Assembly (NCBI GenBank): GCA_018340375.1
Contig: JAFFJZ010000075.1
Span: 434,001 to 498,000 of the forward strand
Length of the DNA stretch: 64,000 nucleotides
Origin: Gonatopus flavifemur
Taxonomy: Eukaryota; Arthropoda; Insecta; Hymenoptera; Dryinidae
Direction of reading: 5' to 3'
The translations under genes and the position numbers were made by a program. This document shows positions 1 through 12,024 of the stretch, in pieces. How positions within the stretch are numbered: position 1 is the first letter of the stretch; each line of letters opens with the position of its first letter. The notes under the pieces were generated by a model. That model was given only the letters and a program-made list of their open reading frames with translations. It had not been told where the DNA came from and did no database searches.

Positions 1-551
1 TGATTATATTGAAAAACAAAACCTGTTACCTCACATTGGGCCTTGTCCCCTTGTGAGAAAAGAAGGATTAGATTACATTGCAACAAGACATTTACTGTAA
101 TTCAATATGGGAACATTTGAGAGTGTGATAAAGTCATAAAAAAAGTAAATATAATTTCATTTATTCAAACTTCAGTTTTACAAACCAGGAAGTGGACTTG
201 GTTTACAGAAAATTAGCTTGAACCACACACACCTCCACTCCACATTCATAACCCGTGCTCTATATCTTCAAATTTATCTTACCTATCACTTGCTTTATAC
301 AAAAAAAAACTCATCATTACTTATAAATTTACAAACTATTCACATTTATTTCAATATTCTGCAAAGAAGTTCTTCAATTATAAATTATAATCTTGTTAAT
401 CAATTAAAAATTCATTTTCCAATAAATTATCTTTTTCCCATAGAATTATCGTTACCACTTTGTATTTTTCTTCATAAACATCACGCTCTTTCATACCTTA
501 TCTATTAAAATTATCCACAATTATTCACCTTTCCTATTTTTCTTTTTTCTA

Positions 552-1238
552 TTAAACTGGTAATTCATTCTGTAAAAACTGTAGATAATTAGGACCGTTA
601 ACAGTTCCATCAAAAAAATACGGCCCAATAACTTGATTGTCTAGAATTCCACACAAAACATTTATACTCCACCGATGCTGATGATCAACTTGTTGAGTCC
701 AGTGCGGGTTTTGCGCTGACCAATAGTGGCTATTGTGACGATTTAACAAGCCAGTACTTTGAAACGTTGATTCATCACTGAGAAGAACATATCGAAAGAA
801 ATCGGGCGCTTCGTTCAACCTCTGTAAAGCCCAATGGCAAAAGTTCACCCGATTCTGCATATCTTGTTGAGATAATTCTTGGGTCAGTGTGATGTGGTAC
901 GGATGATATTGAGCAGCTTGTAGAGTTCTGTGTGCCGTACTGCGTGGAATACCCAAATCGCGTTCAATATCACGTAAACTAACATGAGGATTCATGTGTA
1001 TTACTGCTAAAACAGCAACGCATCGAGGGTCGTTAAAGTTGAAACCTCGATTGTTTCGGCGTTGACCAATCCTTCCTTGTCGACAGTTTCTTTCAACTTG
1101 GCGAATGACTTCTGGAGAAGGATGATGCTGCCGATCTCCAAACCGCTCTCTGTACAATCGTGACGCTCTTTGATACACTCCGCGACACTCACCCAAGATC
1201 ATTAAAATATCAACACATTCGTTAGGTGAATAAACCAT
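552..1238 (-). pseudogene. DUF4817/Tc1-like transposase, C-terminally truncated
   Basis: Open 228-codon frame. The N-terminal half is a helix-turn-helix DNA-binding region (MVYSPNECVDILMILGEC..., then a homeodomain-like block ending LRDIERDLGIPRSTAHRTL). The first catalytic Asp is in VLLSDESTFQSTG, followed by a YWSAQNPHW motif. The frame ends a few codons after NYLQFLQNELPV, before the FQQDGAPPH-type block that carries the second Asp in this family, so two of the three catalytic residues are missing. The protein would bind the element's ends but could not cut. The family name follows the DUF4817-containing transposases common in insects. Confidence 0.8.
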
Positions 1239-1716
1239 TTTGAACCCGCACTTACACCGTAAACGATGAAAACTTCTTAATGATCATTTTCGTACTGATA
1301 TGAAGAATAAACTCTGAAGGTTAGTTCTGTTTACTTTCAATTCAAGGTCGAAACGTGGGGTTTCACTTCAACTTTAATAACTTTGGTCAGAGAAACAACC
1401 CGTTTGAGGCTTTTCCGTGAAAATCCATAGAAAATGGCTTTTTGACCTTCAAATGACCTCTAAATGACCTGATATGTTCACATATTCGGACGTAAAATTT
1501 TCCGCTGTTTCCATTTCTGAGGTCGAACGTAGGGTTTTCCATTTGAAAAAACATACTTTGACCATCAATTATGCTCAAAATTGACCTCAAGGTCAAATTC
1601 AAGGTCACCATCTTATGGCCCCCTTCGAACCCTACAACTTTCATCTGAACAATTTTTTTCCCCCTCCATTCCCTGAAGAGTTATTCAGCTTTCCTGTTTC
1701 AAATGGGACGCCCTGT
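552..1716 (-). mobile_element. Tc1-like DDE element inserted in the LINE, one end lost
   Basis: On the minus strand the element begins TATACAGGGCGTCCC at about 1716, a typical terminal sequence for insect elements of this kind, followed by about 480 bp of leader and then the transposase. LINE coding sequence resumes exactly outside this end (ORF2 is cut at about 1715). No matching inverted end is found near 552. Transposase similarity stops before the second catalytic Asp, so the 3' half of the element and probably the LINE ORF2 tail were removed by deletion. Confidence 0.6.
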
Positions 1717-4301
1717 ATAATTCAACATTATCTTCTTCAAATCTTTCTTTTCCTCCCATCCCCAAATTTCAACTCCATACGACATAACACTTTCTACCAT
1801 GTACTTGAATAACATCCATCTTCTTTTGAGACCATCCCTACATACTCTTTCCCCTATGCTCCAAACTTTCCCCGCTGCAAGTCTTCCTTTTCTCCTCAGT
1901 TCTAAAATATGGTCTTTATAATCACCTTTCCTATCAAAAATAAAACCTAAATATTTAAAAATTTCCACCTCTTCCAGTTTATCTTTTCCCTATATCCATT
2001 CCTCTTTTTCTTCTTTCCCATGCTTATTAAGAACCATCACCTTTGTTTTCCCTACATTTAAATTTAATTTCATATCCTTTAAAAACAACCTCAAAGTACC
2101 CATCATATCCAACAATGCCTCTCTATTCCTCGCTAAAATGACCATGTCATCCGCATAAGACAATGACCACACCCTCTTATTCCCCAATTTTACTCCACCT
2201 ACCCCTCTTTCCTCCAACTTATTATCTAATCTCGCTATGTACAAATTAAGAAGTAGCGGACTCAGCACACATCCTTGTCGAACACCCTTCCTCGTGACGA
2301 ATTCATCAGATACGCTTCCAAATCGATGAACATGGCATGAACTTTCTTTCTTTTAACTTTTTCTCTCTGCACCAAATGATTCAGGATGAAAATATTATCA
2401 ACCGTAGACCTTCCTCTTCTGAAACCCGCTTGACTATCAGGTACTAATTTCTTCATCTCCACTACGTCTTCCAACCTTTTCCTAATTATTTCCGCATAAA
2501 TCTTGTATGCACTGCATAACAACGATATTCCTCTGTAATTACTCGGTTTCTTGGTGTCACCCTTCTTATATAATGTAACCACTATACTGGTCTCCCAGTC
2601 CTTTGGCATATCCTTTCCACTCCATACATCCATCGATAAGTCGAGCAACCTCTTTTTTACTCCGAAGCCACCGTATTTCCAAGATTCGCATGGTATTCCG
2701 TCTATCCCAGCAGCTTTCTTATTTTTCAACCTAGAAATCGCCTTCCAAACTTCTTCTCCTAGGTTATCCTCTATTCCCAATAAGTCTTTATCGTTCCTAT
2801 CTCGATCCATTCCCCTCCCTTCTGCCTGAAGATTTTCTCCGTCCAGTAACTTCATAAAATGCGTTTTCCATGTCTCAGGTTGGACCTCATTTATCCTATT
2901 CATCCTTTTCCTGCTTCTTCTGTTAATAAATTTCCATACCTCTGTTTCATTCTTTATATTTTTCATATACATTTCTTCCTGTCTTCTTTTCTTTTCCTTC
3001 TTCTCCTCATACATCTTCTTCATCTTCTTCTTTTCCTCTGTATATTTTCCTTTGTTCAGTTTTCCTGCTCTCCATTTTCTATATATTCTCTTGACTCTTC
3101 TCTTCATCTTCGTGCACTTTACATCCCACCACTCCTTGTGACCTATATCTTTCTCCTTTACTATGACGTCCTTCTTTATCATAGCGTTGTTCACAATCTT
3201 CAATTTTTCCCATTTTTCTTCAACGGTATTTTCCTCACCATCATCCATCTCCTCCTGCATTTTTCCCTCATTCGTATTATCTGTATATCAATTTCTTGCC
3301 TCTTCATCCCATCTGATAATAGTTTTCTTCCTTCCTTTTTCTTCTTTGATTTCTTCTGCCGTATCTTCCCCGTACAATTTAAGCGTCAAAGGTACATGAT
3401 CCGAATATACTCTATAATCTATCTTAAAATCGTCTACCCCTTTCCATCCTTTTTCATTCACAATAATATAATCTATTACTGAACATCCTCTAGAACTTAC
3501 ATACGTAAATTCCCATTCCCCATCTCCATACACATTCCCATTTAGAATGTACATCCCTTTTTCCTGTACCCAATTTATGATATCTCTTCCTCCATTTCCT
3601 ATAACTTTATCTTTACTTTCCCTCCACATACCTTCCTCATCTTCTCCCACCCCGCCCATTTCCCCTATCCTTGTATTGAAATCACCACCTATTATCAAAA
3701 TGTCTTCGTCCAAATTTTCGCTATCGTGTATAAAATTCCTTTCCGCTCCCCCCCAACCCTCCCTCCTCATATAAACTGACCATATGTTAATATACCTTTC
3801 TCTTCTTTTAATTTTAGAGATTATTATCCCTACCTTTCCCTCTTGAATCAGATCACATCCTTCTTGTGCCCATTCCTTTCTTAAACCCATTAATATTCCT
3901 CCCTTCGCTCTGCCTTTCTTCATCTTTTTTTTCGCAAAGCTGCATGCCCATTTGTGCGTATGAGGTAAACGTCCTTCTAAACTATCCCATCCTTCTTCTG
4001 TTACCCATGTTCCACTCAGACTTATGAAATCAAAATCGCAAACATACCTCCAAAAATCTTTATCCTGCCTACATAAACCCGCTACGTTCCAAAAAATCAT
4101 TTTCCATCCTTTTGCAGAAACTTTACTCCTCTTCTTCCCATTGCACCCCACCCTTCTCCTAATTCTTCTTCTTTTACCCACTTTCCGGTTAATTAAGAAT
4201 TTTCTTCTCTCACCCCACTCACTACCTCCTCCTCTCTTTGACCCTCCTCTCCCTCCCTCTCTCTCTCCCATTCCTTTTCTGAATCCACCCACAATCTCCA
4301 C
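1717..4301 (-). pseudogene. LINE ORF2: endonuclease plus reverse transcriptase, disrupted
   Basis: The N-terminal exonuclease-endonuclease-phosphatase domain has IIGGDFNTR and YSDHVPLTL. The reverse transcriptase follows, with KKAAGIDGIP, SNYRGISLL, PDSQAGFRRGRSTVDN, GVRQGCVLSPLL and the active site YADDMVIL near 2155. Lesions: an in-frame TGA at 3288-3290; an internal deletion near 2315, where FIDLEA (motif A) jumps in another frame to FVTRKGVRQGC, removing roughly 50 residues; an in-frame TAG at 1990-1992; and loss of the C-terminus to the DDE insertion at about 1716. ORF2 overlaps the end of ORF1 by about 110 nt. No active enzyme can be made. Confidence 0.85.
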
Positions 4302-5143
4302 ACATTGTTTAACCTTACTTTACCTCTACCCACCTTTACCTCCACACCTTTGCTTCTTTGTTCTCTACTCCATTTATTTATTTTTTCTTGAGTTTTTCTT
4401 TCCTCCCAAGTAAGGTCATTCTCTATAAAAAAATTACCACCCTTCAATTTGTTTTTGTTTTTCAAAACCTCTTCCTTTCCTTCACTATTTTCCAATTTTG
4501 CAATAACAACTGTACCACTTACCCATGCCTTTTTCACCTCTACATGTACCCCCAGATTTTCTCCCAAAAACTTTCCCACCCATTCCTTTGTATCCTCCCC
4601 TTGTACTTTAGCCCCTCTTATCACAATATTATCTTTCTTCTCTCTTTTATCCTGTTCCACAACCATTTCTTTTATTTTCCCTACTTCTCTCTCGTTTAAT
4701 GTACTCTCACTATATCTTGATCCCCCATAGCTGCTCCCCCCTCCCCATCTTGAGCTTCTCCCTACACTCGCACTGCATGCAGTTTCGTTCTCACTTTTTG
4801 AATCCTCCTCTCTCCCTACACTTTCCTCCACTTTTTTTTCTAAGCTGTCCATCCTTATTTCTATATTCCTTAGTCTTTCTTCCCACTCTTTCTCTTTTTC
4901 TTTTGAATCCTCCAAGTACCCTATGTATTTTTGTCTGCAACCCTTAATCTTATCAATCTCTCTCTCAACCGTATCTCTCATTCCCTCCAAATCCTTCTCT
5001 AAACTCTTACTTTCCTTTGTATTGAAAGATACCCTCTTTTGACTACTTGTGTTCTCTGTCAGAGTTCTTTGCTTCGGATCGCCACCGTTCTTACCTTCAC
5101 TCGTTTTAACGATCCCTACCTTACCCTTCCCGCCAGACGCCAT
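4193..5143 (-). CDS. LINE ORF1 protein (coiled coil, L1-ORF1-like domain)
   Basis: Open 316-codon frame starting MASGGKGKVGI. It has a Lys/Glu-rich stretch with a predicted coiled coil at about residues 40-110 (heptads around KEKEWEERLRNIEIRMDSLE), a Ser/Gly linker, then an RRM-like and C-terminal domain from about residue 170 (DNIVIRGAKVQ, FFIENDLTWEERKTQEKI, WSREQRSKG) as in transposase-22/L1 ORF1-type RNA-binding proteins. The expected role is to bind the element RNA in a ribonucleoprotein particle. The frame is intact, unlike ORF2. The tail past residue 280 is low-complexity Glu/Arg. Confidence 0.75.
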   Translation of the reverse strand: MASGGKGKVGIVKTSEGKNGGDPKQRTLTENTSSQKRVSFNTKESKSLEKDLEGMRDTVEREIDKIKGCRQKYIGYLEDSKEKEKEWEERLRNIEIRMDSLEKKVEESVGREEDSKSENETACSASVGRSSRWGGGSSYGGSRYSESTLNEREVGKIKEMVVEQDKREKKDNIVIRGAKVQGEDTKEWVGKFLGENLGVHVEVKKAWVSGTVVIAKLENSEGKEEVLKNKNKLKGGNFFIENDLTWEERKTQEKINKWSREQRSKGVEVKVGRGKVRLNNVWRLWVDSEKEWEREREGEEGQREEEVVSGVREENS

Positions 5144-5454
5144 AACCTCAATACTTTACTTCTAATTATTCCCCTTCAAAAAAAACTTCCCAAAACACAA
5201 TACATTTTTCCACCCACACTCTCACCGCTTCTGCACAACTTAAATTACCCGAATTACAATAACTAGCCTCGAAATTCGCAATATAGATCGCCTTTTACAA
5301 TTTGTTAGCATAGAGCAAACACGCACACGATGCACACGCTCTCACGCCAACTAACCAAGTCCATAAAAAAAGTAAATGAAAGCTTTGTATTTTATTCGTT
5401 TTACAAAGCCTATTTATCCCATAATGAAGGATTTTGTGACATTGCCGCAGCTAC

Positions 5455-5955
5455 AAAAGTACTCCTGTTGCTGTAACAGGATTTTTTCCTGCTGCTGCAA
5501 CATGGCTGCCTCCTGTTGCAGCTTCAGGAAAATCCGGTCGCTGCAACAGGATTTCACTGCGAAAACTGATGTCTTATTTTAAGACATTTTTGTAGTGACT
5601 TCTCAAACATTCGGAGATGTCAATTATAGTCGATGTATTCCAAAGCTTGGACATCGGATATTTTAGTATTAGGGAAGTATTTCATTTTGTCTTCGTCACA
5701 TTCTTCGCATTTTTCTTTGATAATATTATTTTCAAAGTTTTTGAAAATCGATACATAAATCATTTTCAATTGGTCTCGGATAGCTATAGTGACTAATAAA
5801 TTGTTGGTAGAAGATGTCGTCACTGCAGGCATTCTTATATCTTTATTTTTTGACTCGCATCTCATGCACCAAAAGTGAACTAAAGGTCCATTTTGAAGCT
5901 GAAAGGATATTTTCCTGTTGCTGCAACATGACTGCCTCCTGTTGCAGCGACAGTA
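5455..5955. repeat. CCTGTTGCTGCAACAGG-type palindromes
   Basis: A short near-palindrome (CCTGTTGC plus GCAACAGG) is repeated several times at 5461-5555 and again at 5911-5953, separated by AT-rich DNA. The apparent Cys-rich reading frames here are translations of these repeats and are not genes. Confidence 0.6.
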
Positions 5956-6365
5956 AATTTTTTCCCGTGCAGGTAGATTAAGAGAAAGCAAGAAGGATGC
6001 AGATGTACCATGCATCTGTATGTTATGTACCACCATGATCAATGTCGTTAGGTAGCGTCGTAGAAAAATGAAGGAAAGGCAGGAGTGCAGTCGATATACA
6101 ACAGGCCCTTGCGTCAATAATAACACTATTACATTCCTCCAATAAAATCACAGCTGGATGAGGAAAAAGTGAGAAGGTGTACCATACGTCAGTACCTCAA
6201 ATCCTACCATGATCATTAGGTAGCGTTCAAAGGACATGAAGAAAAGGCAGGAGCACATTGGATATGCCACAAATTTTTGTATCAGATGCACTTCACTGAC
6301 CAATTGACAAATTTTTCCAAAGTTCTATCTTTCCAGTTGTTCCATTCAAGCTGGATTGTATGTCC
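5950..6365 (-). repeat. Two diverged copies of the 43.7-45.4 kb foldback unit
   Basis: Contains the phrases CATGATCATTAGGTAGCGTT, GAAGAAAAGGCAGGAGCAC and CACTGACCAATTGAC that recur in the arms of the foldback at 43690-45434, ending in TTCCATTCAAGCTGGATT as that arm does. This is therefore a solo remnant of the same family. Confidence 0.65.
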
Positions 6366-6369
6366 ATTT

Positions 6370-7260
6370 TTACGAACCTGTGTTTTCAGTTTTGATCAGA
6401 GGAGACCGAGGCTGGTTGTGACATTTTTCAAACAATATGATTTTCTTAATATATAATTCAGAATATTTCAAATGTAAATGATTGAATATGAAGTAGTCAT
6501 GTCTTGACTTTGAAAATTGTATGCCTCTTATGTGAATTATTCCTCTCCATCTAGATAAAATTTTTGGTTTCATCAAATTCGACAGATGTCACTTTTCACC
6601 CCGGTCCCGGGGTTGGTTGTGACAGCATACGGGGTAGAAAGTGCCAACAAATATTTGAATTATTCTATCACTCTATTTCATGTTCAATCATTCAAATAAA
6701 CATCCTTTATTAAAGTACATAAATGAAACAAATCTTCAAGTCTTTTTGATGAAAAAGACGAACATGAAATTGAAATTTTTCTCATTAAAAAGTGAACGAA
6801 ATATTAATTCAGATGAATTATCAAAACTTCAATACATATACACAAACACAAATTAATCCATTAAGTCCGGGAAATGCAGGATTTCAACTGTGATTTTGAA
6901 CGTTGCAAATGATATATAAATCATTGAAAACCTATGGCAAAAATACCCCACCTACTGGTCTCCAGGGTGCTCTTTTGGTTGCTGAGGTCAAAATTGCATT
7001 CAGATGGCGCTGGAATACCGATACGGCTGAATTAAAATAAAAAGTCGAGAAAAAATTGGTTTGTGATTATTTTACGGGTTGAAAATGCACTCGAAATCAT
7101 TCAAAACATCAACCAAGAGTGCACAAAATATCTCAACTTCACGATAGAATTTTTTCTCAGACTTGAAGAAGACCTCTCTCAATTCACCATGTATTCAACA
7201 AAATAACTCGCAATTCTGAGAATGTAGAGGAAATTAATAGAACATATAATTTTATTCGTT
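6370..7260. other. No gene seen; AT-rich with a GGTTGTGACA repeat
   Basis: AT-rich DNA. GGYTGGTTGTGACA occurs at about 6410 and 6613, and CCCCGGTCCCGGGG nearby is a short palindrome. No frame with coding character. Confidence 0.5.
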
Positions 7261-7280
7261 CAGGATTCTTCAAGAGATGT

Positions 7281-7605
7281 ACCCGGAGGTTTTTGAGGTC
7301 GCTGACCACGAATCCATCATCAGATTTTCAAAATTCAAAATGGCGGATCCAATATGGCGGACGAAAAGTAAAAAAAGACCTTGAAAATGGATGAAAATCG
7401 GTATACTGACGTTTTTGAGGTCCCTGATTACGAATCCGTTATCAGATTCTCAAAATCCGAGATGACGGATCCAAGATGATGGATGAGAAGTCGAAAAAAG
7501 CCTCGGAGATGGATTCAAATCGATCCACTGAGGTTTTTGAGGTCGCTGATTACGAATGCAGCATCAGATGTTCAGAATTCAAGATGGCGGATCCAATATG
7601 GCATA
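7281..7605 (+). repeat. Tandem repeat, 122-bp unit, about 2.7 copies
   Basis: TTTTGAGGTC starts at about 7291, 7413 and 7535, a period of 122 bp, with ATGGCGGATCCAA-type phrases in each unit. The small open frames here follow from the repeat. Confidence 0.75.
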
Positions 7606-7907
7606 CCGTAATTTATAACATCATTAAAAATCATGCAATAATGTTTATACGTGAAGTTTGTGCAAGAAAATTGGTTTTTTCCGTTCGTTAATTGTTCCAT
7701 ATGCACGTTTCCCAAGTCGAACTACGTAGCAAGTTTATATTCTTATATGTTTCCGCATAACTCAGTTCTTCATGCGACCAACTTCGTCTTTATTTCCTCC
7801 GATTTACTTGATGATGATGTCAAATTCAATTACCCCAATAATATCTGATATTCACTCCAATATTTTCATCACGCATTACTAGTCTAATTACACTTTAGAA
7901 TACCGTA

Positions 7908-8536
7908 CTCGTATGGAAATATTTCGCTGAAAAATGTCTGTGAAACTATGAAAAATCTCTGAAAAGAAATGAAAAAATTCTGAGAAACTCTGACAAACTC
8001 TGAGAATCTCTGAAATTTTGATGAGGAATCTAATATTTTTGGGACATTCTTTACAGACTTTTTTCAGAGTTCCCCAGAGTTTTTTCATTCTTTTTCAGAG
8101 AAATAGTAAATTGCACTCTGAAAAAACTCTGACAAAACTCTGATGGATTGCTAACATTTTTCTGACTTTTAGAAAAAAATTAAAAAATTTTCAAACACTT
8201 TTTCACACATGATATTTGAATACGGCATATGAATGTATTTATTGAATTTCAGGATTTTTCAATAATCAGAAAAATGTCAACAATTTATTAGAGTGTTGTC
8301 AGAGTTCTTTCAGAGTGCAATTTCGTTACTATTTCTCTGAAAAAGTATGAAAAAACTCTGAGAAACTCTGAAAAAAGTCTGAAAAAAGTCTGTAAAGAAT
8401 GTCCCAAAAATATTAGATTTCTCATCAAAATTTCAGAGATTCTCAGAGTTTGTCAGAGTTTCTCAGAGTTTTTTCATTCTTTTTCAGAGATTTTTCATAG
8501 TTTTGCAGACATTTTTCAGCGAAATATTTCCATACG
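7908..8536. mobile_element. Nested foldback MITE rich in CTCTGA
   Basis: Two arms of about 280 bp (7910-8190 and 8255-8536) are reverse complements. The outer ends read CGTATGGAAATATTTC and GAAATATTTCCATACG. It sits inside the left terminus of the 7903-9851 element and is apparently flanked by GTA on each side. Confidence 0.8.
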
Positions 8537-8886
8537 GGTAGAATGGGGTTACTTTGATCAATTTCAAAATTTATAACACTTCAAAAGTCAAACTACCTGA
8601 GATGGAATCCCATGGAATTAGTATCATAATCGGTTTTCATAATACTGTCTATATGCTTCATTAGAAAAAATTCGGTTAGTTAGTTTGGATTTGAATAATT
8701 GAAAACCCTACGATCAAAGTTACACGTCAAGTGGGGTTATTTTGATCGCTTATACTCTGAGTAGGCGTTTGCTCAGTGCATGTTTATATTTCCTTATGAA
8801 ATGGATAATACTGGTCAAGGAACATTTGAGAATGATAAACGTTCACGAGAATAATGAAATAGCGTGAGTATCTCCGTGAAATCTTT

Positions 8887-9051
8887 CCAACAAACACAAT
8901 GTTCAAAAGTTGGCAAGAAATGCTGCATAAGACGTCCCTCAGATATCCGTTAGATATTCTTTAGACAATGATCTGAAAGATATTTATCAGCTAATTAAAA
9001 GACTTCTTATGCAACATTTTCCATCAAGTTTTAGACGCTGTGTTTGTTGGG
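8887..9051. mobile_element. MITE with CCAACAAACACA ends (copy 1)
   Basis: A 165-bp inverted repeat starting CCAACAAACACAATG and ending TGTGTTTGTTGG. The arms also share TGCATAAGACG/CTTATGCAACATTTT. A second copy lies at 17543-17695. Confidence 0.75.
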
Positions 9052-10015
9052 TTTATTTACATTAACTATTATGTAGATAAAAAAAAAATCTTACTGGAAT
9101 CACATAAACTTGGATCGTTTGATATGAAAACTGGAGCAAAACTTCACATATATATATCAAATATCAATGCGAAACTGAAATCCTGTATGATCTGTATCAT
9201 TTAATGCAATTGAATGTCAAAGAACTCTCTTCATAGACCATCTGAATTTCTCTTTCTGCGTTGATCAAGTTTTCTTCGCCCTTCGCTTCTTCTTTCCTGC
9301 AGAAGTTGGAACATTTTCATCATTTTGGTTTCCTGACTCAAACACTGATACACTCGCTCCCAGAGCAACATTTAATGCAGTCCTTCCTCTCATTATCACC
9401 CTATATGGCTGATCAAAATCACACCACAACGTTGATCAAAGTTACTCCATATACCTGATCAAAGTAACCCCGTACACAAAATCTTTTAACCCCGAGTACA
9501 CATTGGAGAGTACAAATTTGAGTTTTGATTCATAGTATCTTCAAAGGACTGATCAATCACACATTGCAATCCTGGATTCATTGGAATTTAGGGGATGAAA
9601 TTATTGATAAAGTTTTCCGATATTATGAATTCAATCAGAAAATGACACTCACGTTTTTACTATTTTTCTCACATTCATTTGCGATACAGATTGTCACATT
9701 GCTAACAGAATTATTGAGGGGTCTTCTGTGTTGCTGAGCAGTGAGGAAAAAATTCAAAATTGAATCTCATTTGCGCTTAAAATATTGGTTGATATACAAG
9801 CAAAGTAGTTATCAAAGTAAACCCGCGGATCAAAGTAACCCCATTCTACGGTACTAATATTTTCTGAATTATTGAACTCGAAATTCCGACATACTATTGT
9901 TTATCCTATACAACTATCTGTTTTTTTTTCATGTCCAAATATATCCCCTTACCTGTCGAGGGTGATTGATATCCGGCCCGCTTTTTCTCTTTTCGCACTT
10001 ATTATCACTTGAAAC

Positions 10016-10688
10016 ATGGCACCAAAACGCAAAAGAAAGTCAAAAAATCGTGCAGATTATGAGGTTGACACATCGGATGATGATTATTATCAAATATTAC
10101 TCCTACCACATTCAAATGCTTCTGGAGACTCAGATGAAGAATCCGATATCGATTACGATGGCAATTCCAATGAAATGGATGAAATTCTATCCGAGTGTTC
10201 ATACAAAAAACTATCTAGGTCATATGATGATGACCAAACAAAGTTGGAGGAAGATCATGATTATGTTCGGGTCGATGGTGAGGAAAAGTATAACAATGAA
10301 CTAATGAATGGATGTTTTCTCAGTGGAAGTCAAAAAAGATCTATATCGAACACTTCTTTTGAATCGGAATGGAGAATTAAATAGTGGAAGCCATGAAAGA
10401 GAATGGATATACTCTGAGTCTGAATGATTTGGACACTTATTCAGGAATTTTAATTTTATCTTAAGTTTCAATAAACGTAAATCTCAAGAAGATTATTGGT
10501 CCCTTGACGTTCTTTTGTGTTGCGAACTTGTTCAATCTGCCATGCCACGTGATACTTTTCTTGGAATCAAATCGAACATAAAGTATTCAAAAACTAGCGA
10601 TGAAAAAAAAAATGATCAAGCTTGGCGAGTTCGGGTATTGTTGGACAAGTTCTGTAAGAATATTCAAAAATTTGGGTTTTTTGAATAA
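10016..10688 (+). pseudogene. piggyBac-like (PGBD) transposase, N-terminal half, decayed
   Basis: It starts MAPKRKRKSKNRADYEVD (basic, then a long acidic Asp/Ser/Glu stretch, usual for this family). The match then shifts frame: VEAMKENGYTLSLNDLDTY from 10384, then FNKRKSQEDYWSLDVLL...SAMPRDTFLGIKSNIKYSK and QAWRVRVLLDKFCKNIQKFG from 10467 to a stop at 10686. These blocks are the conserved region before the first catalytic Asp of piggyBac transposases. At least two frameshifts are present. Everything after residue 200 or so, including all catalytic Asp residues, is missing because satellite DNA begins at about 10690. Non-functional. Confidence 0.8.
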
Positions 10689-11768
10689 TATGTTGTCGAA
10701 CAAGGGGACTGGGGTGAGCGTATTGCTCCGCAAACTGTTTGCTGCAGAAAGAAACTCAGCAACATAAGAAAAATCCGCACCTCCCGTCATTTTTCATCAA
10801 AATCGATTTTCCGAAATGACCTTTGAGGGGAAATATTATTGTGGGGAAAAATAAATGTCCATTGGACAGAAATTATTTGCTGGGCATTTCAAACGTATTT
10901 GCAGCATAATAAAACTTCCTACTGTCAAGAATATCCATATAATCGTGGATGTGCTATCCTGACGACACTGTGGCACGTCCACATAAAAATGTTGGACCAC
11001 TGTTGTCGGACAAGGGAACTGGGGTGAGCGTATTGCTCCGCGATTTGGTTGCTGCAGGAAGAGACCCGGTAGCACGAGGAATATCCGTACTTTCCGTCAT
11101 TTTTCATAAAATTCAATTCAGCGACATGACCTTCGAGGGGGAATATTATAGTGGGAAAAAATAAGTGTCCATTGGACAGAAATTATCTGTTGGACATTTC
11201 AAACGTATTCGCAGCAAAATAAAACTGGTCGCTGCCGAAACTATCCGTATAATCGTGGATGTGCTGTCCTGACGTCACTGTGGCACGTCCACATGGAAAT
11301 GTTGGACCACTGTTGTGGAACAGGGAAACTGGGGAGAGCGTTTTTCCCCGCGATTTGGTTGCTGCAGAAAGAGACCCGGTAGCATGAGCAATATCCGTAC
11401 TTCCCGTCATCCCTCATGAAATTCGGTTCAGCCACATGACCTTTGAGGGGGAATACTATAGTGGGAAAAAATAAGTGTCTATTGGACAGAAATTATCTGT
11501 TGGACATTTCAAACGTATTCGCAGCAAAATAAAACTTGTCGCTGCCGAAAATATCCGTATAGTCGTGGATGTGCTATCCCGACGTCACTGTGGCACGTCC
11601 ACATAAAAATGTTGGACCACTGTTTTCGGACAAGGGAACTGCCGTGAGCATATTTCTTCGCGATTTGTTTGCTGCAGAAAGAGACTCGGGAGCATAAGAA
11701 AAATCCGGACCTCTCGTCATTCCTCTTCAAAATCGATTTTCCGACATGACCCTTGAGGGAGGATGTGT
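10689..11768 (+). repeat. 310-bp satellite array A
   Basis: GGACCACTGTT recurs at 10994, 11304 and 11614, exactly 310 bp apart, and the flanking sequence (GGGGTGAGCGTATTGCTCC, GGCACGTCCACAT, CATTGGACAGAAATTAT) repeats with it. About 3.5 copies are unbroken. A degenerate copy continues at 12025-12142 and another at 12901-13095, separated by MITE insertions. Many short frames here are artefacts of the repeat. An inverted array of the same unit lies at 26870-28600. Confidence 0.9.
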
Positions 11769-11783
11769 TATCCTGACGTCGCT

Positions 11784-12024
11784 GCACCGAGAAAAGTGTT
11801 TGGTAAAAACAAGCAAATACTTTGGTTGATTTGTGGACAAACAAAAACTTTTGTTCTCCCAACCCAATTTTTGTTGTTTCAACAAAATTATATCGTTCGT
11901 ATGAGAGTTCACAAGAATATTTTGCATCCGATATCAGATGCTTTGTGGGAACAACCAAAATTCTGTCGGCACAACCAAAGTTTTTGGTTGTTCACATCCC
12001 AACAAATCATCTTTTTTTCGGTGT
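11784..12024. mobile_element. MITE with CACCGA(A/G)AAAA ends, inside the satellite
   Basis: It begins CACCGAGAAAAG and ends CTTTTTTTCGGTG. It interrupts a satellite unit between CTGACGTCGCTG and TTTGGCACGTCCAC. A second, partial copy lies at about 13092-13250 in another degenerate unit. Confidence 0.7.

Larger units (their letters stand above)
153..5361 (-). mobile_element. Non-LTR retrotransposon (LINE), nearly full-length, dead
   Basis: Minus-strand LINE with ORF1 (5143-4193) and ORF2 (endonuclease plus reverse transcriptase, 4301-1717). The 16-bp word CATAAAAAAAGTAAAT occurs at 137-152 and again at 5362-5377, just outside the two ends, and is the probable target-site duplication. The 3' end reads AATAAA shortly before the left copy. 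The end of ORF2 is missing because a DDE transposon sits at 552-1716 and the sequence beyond it (153-551) looks like AT-rich 3' UTR. The R1, LOA and Jockey clades are all possible; I cannot assign one. The boundaries rest on the direct repeat only. Confidence 0.6.
7903..9851. mobile_element. TA-flanked TIR element with TTTGATC motifs
   Basis: The right end, read inward on the minus strand, begins CCGTAGAATGGGGTTACTTT. The left end has CCGTA at 7903 and GAATGGGGTTACTTTGATC from 8540, split by a nested hairpin. TA flanks both ends. Copies of GGGGTTAYTTTGATC occur inside in both orientations (8733, 9403-9475, 9825). No protein is recognised, so it is non-autonomous. Confidence 0.6.

Noticed and set aside
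5376..5582. Small Cys-rich secreted peptide
   Set aside because: The Cys codons come from repeated TGTTGCTGC palindromes, and there is no signal peptide.
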